9,500 bases of DNA from the NCBI GenBank assembly GCA_946480685.1, contig CAMLLI010000094.1, forward strand, positions 1 through 9,500. Reading direction: 5' to 3'. This stretch comes from an uncultured Flammeovirgaceae bacterium (GTDB taxonomy: Bacteria > Bacteroidota > Bacteroidia > Cytophagales > Cyclobacteriaceae). Shown here one piece after another: positions 6,925 to 9,500 of the stretch (its first letter is position 1; each line of letters starts with the position of its first letter). The notes under the pieces were generated by a model. That model searched no databases and was not told where the DNA came from. It saw only the letters and a list, made by a program, of their open reading frames with translations. A program made the position numbers and the translations under genes.

Positions 6925-6966
6925 AGTGCCCACGAATGGACAGTTTTATTTTTATGAATGGGCACT
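6925..6966. promoter_or_regulatory. Putative enhancer (UAS) for the NtrC-type regulator: repeated TGYCCA/TGGRCA half-sites
   Basis: AGTGCCCA (6925-6932) and TGGGCACT (6959-6966) form a perfect 8-bp inverted repeat. Between them TGGACA (6937-6942) forms a closer dyad with the first arm, TGCCCA-N4-TGGACA (6927-6942). GAATGGACA (6934-6942) is also repeated directly as GAATGGGCA (6956-6964), 22 bp on. The cluster lies about 60-100 bp upstream of the sigma-54-like element, a usual place for enhancer sites, and in the divergent gap beside the regulator's own gene. The protein assignment is inferred. Confidence 0.5.
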
Positions 6967-7025
6967 CGCTATATGGATGCAGGTAAATGTGCTTGTATTA
7001 CGCCCGAAAAGCAGGATATTGTTCA

Positions 7026-7041
7026 TGGCATTGTGTTGGCA
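7026..7041 (+). promoter_or_regulatory. Sigma-54-like -24/-12 promoter for the permease gene
   Basis: TGGCATTGTGTTGGCA matches the sigma-54 consensus TGGCACG-N4-TTGCA at the essential GG (7027-7028) and GC (7039-7040), with the required 10-bp spacing. Mismatches are at C6, G7 and the second T of the -12 element. Transcription would begin near 7052, giving a leader of about 17 nt before the ATG at 7069. An NtrC-family activator is encoded divergently next door, which raises the prior for a real site. Confidence 0.6.
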
Positions 7042-7068
7042 AACACCCACGTAAAGAAACAGAACCAT

Positions 7069-9429
7069 ATGCTGCGACATAATTTTTTACTCCTTTACCG
7101 GAATTTCAAAAGATTCAGAGGTACATTCTTTATTAACCTGGCAGGTCTTTCTACCGGGCTCGCCTGCACCTTGCTGATATACCTGTGGGTTTACGATGAG
7201 TGGCAGGTTGATAAATTCCATGCGCGAGACAACTGGTTGTATAAAGTATTTGAAAAACAGAATCATTCCGGCCAGGTAGGTGTGACCGATTCAACGCCCG
7301 GGCTACTGGCCGAAACACTGGCTGAAGATATGCCCGAGGTTGAGTATGCAGCTACGGTGACGCCACCATACTGGTTTGACCGTTTTACATTATCAGTAAA
7401 GGACAAGCGTGTAAATGCGGCCGGTATATATGCCGGTAAAGATTACTTCAATATTTTTTCGTTTGACCTGGTTCACGGCGATGCCACGCGTGTGCTCGCG
7501 GATAAAAATTCAATTGTCATATCCGAAAGTATAGCGAAGAGTTTATTCAATTCAACCGCCAGCGCTATGGGTAAGACCATTGAATGGCAGCGCGAGAAGG
7601 AATATATAGTGAGCGGTGTTTTTAAAGACATTCCCGCGACTTCTTCACTGCGGTCGGATTTTGTGCTATCATTTGAGGTTATGAAGGACACGAACGAAGG
7701 TGTTCTTAACTGGGCCAACTCCGGTCCGATGACGTTTATCGTATTGAAGAAGGGAACCGATGCAGCAACTTTCGAACGGAAAATAAGCGGTCTCATTAAA
7801 ACAAAAACTACCGCTACACACCGCGACCTCATCCTGCAAAAATATTCAGAAGGGTATCTCTTCGGACGTTTTGAAAATGGTATACCCACGGGTGGACGAA
7901 TTGAGTATGTGATTTTGTTTAGTGTGATTGCAGCATTTATACTCGTCATCGCCTGTATCAATTTTATGAACCTGTCTACGGCAAAAGCATCCCGCAGGCT
8001 TAAAGAGATCGGTATAAAGAAAGCCATTGGTGCAGGCAGAAGAGCATTGATCGTACAACATTTAGGAGAGTCGATGTTTATGAGTTTCCTTTCGCTGCTG
8101 CTCGCAGTACTTATGGTAGATTTATTTCTTCCCAGTTTTAACGTCATTACCGGCAAACAACTGGAGCTGACATTCCATACAGATATAGTGCTGGCATCGC
8201 TGTTTATCACCATCGCAGCGGGTATACTCGCAGGCAGTTACCCTGCGCTATACCTGTCAGGCTTCAGCCCGGCCAGTGTATTGAAAGGTAAATTGAATAC
8301 GTCAACAGGAGAGCTATGGGCGCGCAAAGGACTGGTGATATTTCAGTTTACACTCTCGGTCGTTTTTATCATATCTGTATTGATCATATATATGCAGATC
8401 GATTTTCTGCAATCCAGAAATCTCGGGTATAACAAAGACAATGTTATTCATTTTTCGATGGAAGGAAGGGTAAAAGAAAATCCCGAAACGTTTCTGAATG
8501 AACTTCGAAAACTTCCGGGTATCGTCAGCGCTTCCAGTATAGGACAGAGTATGATCGGTGGCGGAAATACAACCGAGATCGAATGGGAAGGTAAAGAATC
8601 GGGTATGCTGGTTCCGTTCGCTATACGTCCCGTGAACTATGATGTTATCGAAATGCTTGACCTGGAGTTACTGCAAGGTCGCGCGTTCTCACGTGATGAT
8701 AGTCCCGGCTTCAAAGCTATATTTAATCAGACTGGTATTGATGTGATGGGAATCAACGACCCGGTCGGCAAAACGATTACGCTCGGTCACGACAAGCTCA
8801 ATGTTGAAATTACAGGTGTTGTAAAAGACTTTCATTTTGAATCGCTGCATAGCAAAGTAGCACCGATGTTCTTTATTATAGCGCCTCCCTATACCACGAA
8901 AATAATCGCCCGCATGGCTGCCGGCACCGAGCGCGAGACCATTGACCGGATACAGAAATTTTACACAGCGTATAATCCGGGTTTCGATCTTGATTATCGT
9001 TTCCTCGATCAGGATTACCAGGCTCAATATGCAGCCGAAGAACGCATCGGTACCTTATCAAAATACTTTGCCGGGCTCGCCATTCTTATATCCTGTCTGG
9101 GTTTGTTTGGACTTGCATCGTTTACGGCTGAGCGAAGACTCAAGGAAATCGGTATTCGAAAAGCACTCGGTTCAAGTGCTACCAATATAGTTATACTGCT
9201 TACTGCCGATTTTACACGCATCGTACTGGTTGCCATTATACTGGCGTTGCCTGCTAGTTATTATATAGGTATATTCTGGTTGAACAACTTTGCCTATAAG
9301 ATACCGCTGGCATGGTGGTACTTTGTAGGTGGCGGATGTATAGCCCTGCTCATATCGTGGTTAACGGTAGGGCTGCAAGCTGTTCGTGCTGCGCATGTAA
9401 ATCCGGCACGGTGTCTTCGTGATGAGTGA
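7069..9429 (+). CDS. MacB/FtsX-type ABC transporter permease
   Basis: This 786-residue inner-membrane permease has two tandem MacB-PCD/FtsX units, the usual Bacteroidota form. TM1 is at about 20-42 (FFINLAGLSTGLACTLLIYLW) and is followed by a periplasmic domain to about 275. The first FtsX core has helices near 281-300, 333-358 and 372-396. A further helix (about 421-442) starts the second periplasmic domain (about 445-660), and the last helices are near 665-685, 710-737 and 749-770. ATPase-coupling segments RLKEIGIKKAIG (310-321) and RLKEIGIRKALG (690-701) mark both cores, and the protein ends in the typical QAVRAAHVNPARCLRDE. The start at 7069 is chosen because MLRHNFLLLYRNFKRFRG is the family N-terminus. 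A reading from 6958 would add 37 unlike residues and include the sigma-54-like promoter. Such permeases work in efflux or mechanotransmission with a separate ATPase, which is absent here. Divergent from the regulator-kinase operon, it is their probable target. Confidence 0.92.
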   Translation: MLRHNFLLLYRNFKRFRGTFFINLAGLSTGLACTLLIYLWVYDEWQVDKFHARDNWLYKVFEKQNHSGQVGVTDSTPGLLAETLAEDMPEVEYAATVTPPYWFDRFTLSVKDKRVNAAGIYAGKDYFNIFSFDLVHGDATRVLADKNSIVISESIAKSLFNSTASAMGKTIEWQREKEYIVSGVFKDIPATSSLRSDFVLSFEVMKDTNEGVLNWANSGPMTFIVLKKGTDAATFERKISGLIKTKTTATHRDLILQKYSEGYLFGRFENGIPTGGRIEYVILFSVIAAFILVIACINFMNLSTAKASRRLKEIGIKKAIGAGRRALIVQHLGESMFMSFLSLLLAVLMVDLFLPSFNVITGKQLELTFHTDIVLASLFITIAAGILAGSYPALYLSGFSPASVLKGKLNTSTGELWARKGLVIFQFTLSVVFIISVLIIYMQIDFLQSRNLGYNKDNVIHFSMEGRVKENPETFLNELRKLPGIVSASSIGQSMIGGGNTTEIEWEGKESGMLVPFAIRPVNYDVIEMLDLELLQGRAFSRDDSPGFKAIFNQTGIDVMGINDPVGKTITLGHDKLNVEITGVVKDFHFESLHSKVAPMFFIIAPPYTTKIIARMAAGTERETIDRIQKFYTAYNPGFDLDYRFLDQDYQAQYAAEERIGTLSKYFAGLAILISCLGLFGLASFTAERRLKEIGIRKALGSSATNIVILLTADFTRIVLVAIILALPASYYIGIFWLNNFAYKIPLAWWYFVGGGCIALLISWLTVGLQAVRAAHVNPARCLRDE

Positions 9430-9490
9430 GTGGCGTGTTTGGGTGTTTATGTGTGTTGGTGTTTGCGTGCTATGTAGTGCTTCGTGTTTG
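9430..9490. repeat. G/T-rich low-complexity tract after the permease
   Basis: Of the 61 bases directly after the permease stop, 53 are G or T on the plus strand. The tract consists of irregular GTGTTTG, GGTGTTT and TGTGTG words without a strict period. Codons and stops do not suggest a gene. It holds no complementary arms, so it is not a hairpin terminator. It may continue beyond the window. Confidence 0.6.
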
Positions 9491-9500
9491 GATATACGCG

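Noticed and set aside
6915..6931. Minus-strand sigma-54-like site (GGGCAC...TTGCT) for the regulator operon
   Set aside because: The GG and GC pairs are 11 bp apart instead of 10, and the first T is missing. Spacing is strict for sigma-54.
6958..7068. 37-residue N-terminal extension of the permease
   Set aside because: The extra residues do not look like the family N-terminus, while MLRHNFLLLYRNFKRFRG at 7069 does. The sigma-54-like element lies inside the extension.
7473..8213. 246-residue minus-strand reading frame opposite the permease
   Set aside because: It is the antisense shadow of a strong coding region, with Ser/Ile-rich composition and no recognisable domain.
1..9500. Search for tRNA, rRNA, CRISPR arrays, insertion sequences, phage or defence genes
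   Set aside because: No cloverleaf-like genes, spaced direct-repeat arrays, transposase motifs or terminal inverted repeats were seen. All long frames are accounted for by housekeeping, regulatory or transport families.

Overview
The window reads as a chromosomal stretch from a member of the Bacteroidota, probably a Cytophagales- or Chitinophagales-like soil or water bacterium. The clues are the protein families: a MarR-GNAT fusion regulator, a MacB/FtsX-type permease of about 790 residues next to a sigma-54 two-component pair, and a small SnoaL/NTF2-like protein. Shine-Dalgarno sequences are generally absent and isoleucine ATA codons are unusually common. No taxonomic marker gene is present, so this placement is an inference.

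Layout. 1-576 (+) is the 3' part of a siderophore-interacting, FAD/NAD(P)H-type reductase. 655-1608 (+) is a MarR-type repressor fused to a GNAT acetyltransferase, and an iterated TTAC(G/A)TAATTA array runs into its start codon. 1649-2422 (+) is a phytanoyl-CoA dioxygenase-like Fe(II)/2-oxoglutarate enzyme. 2464-2823 (-) is a small SnoaL/NTF2-like protein, convergent with it. The 212-bp divergent region 2824-3035 carries a tandem direct repeat and a short palindrome ahead of a zinc alcohol dehydrogenase of the YahK/AdhC/cinnamyl-alcohol type (3036-4079, +). The short gap 4080-4169 is almost filled by a 75-bp imperfect palindrome built from CGCAGA units.

The second half is a signalling-transport module. 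A membrane histidine kinase (4170-5504, -) and an NtrC-family sigma-54 activator (5494-6861, -) overlap by 11 bp in one operon, with the regulator first. They are transcribed divergently from a MacB/FtsX-type ABC permease (7069-9429, +). Just before the permease start is a sigma-54-like -24/-12 element (7026-7041), and 60-100 bp further upstream is a cluster of TGYCCA/TGGRCA half-sites. The simplest reading is that the kinase and regulator sense an envelope or toxic-compound signal and switch on the permease through sigma-54. No ATPase or membrane-fusion partner for the permease is visible. The window ends in a G/T-rich low-complexity stretch after the permease stop.

No gene here belongs to a family I cannot recognise. 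The most interesting material is regulatory DNA: the MarR-site array, the repeat upstream of the dehydrogenase, the long palindrome, and the sigma-54 promoter with its putative enhancer.
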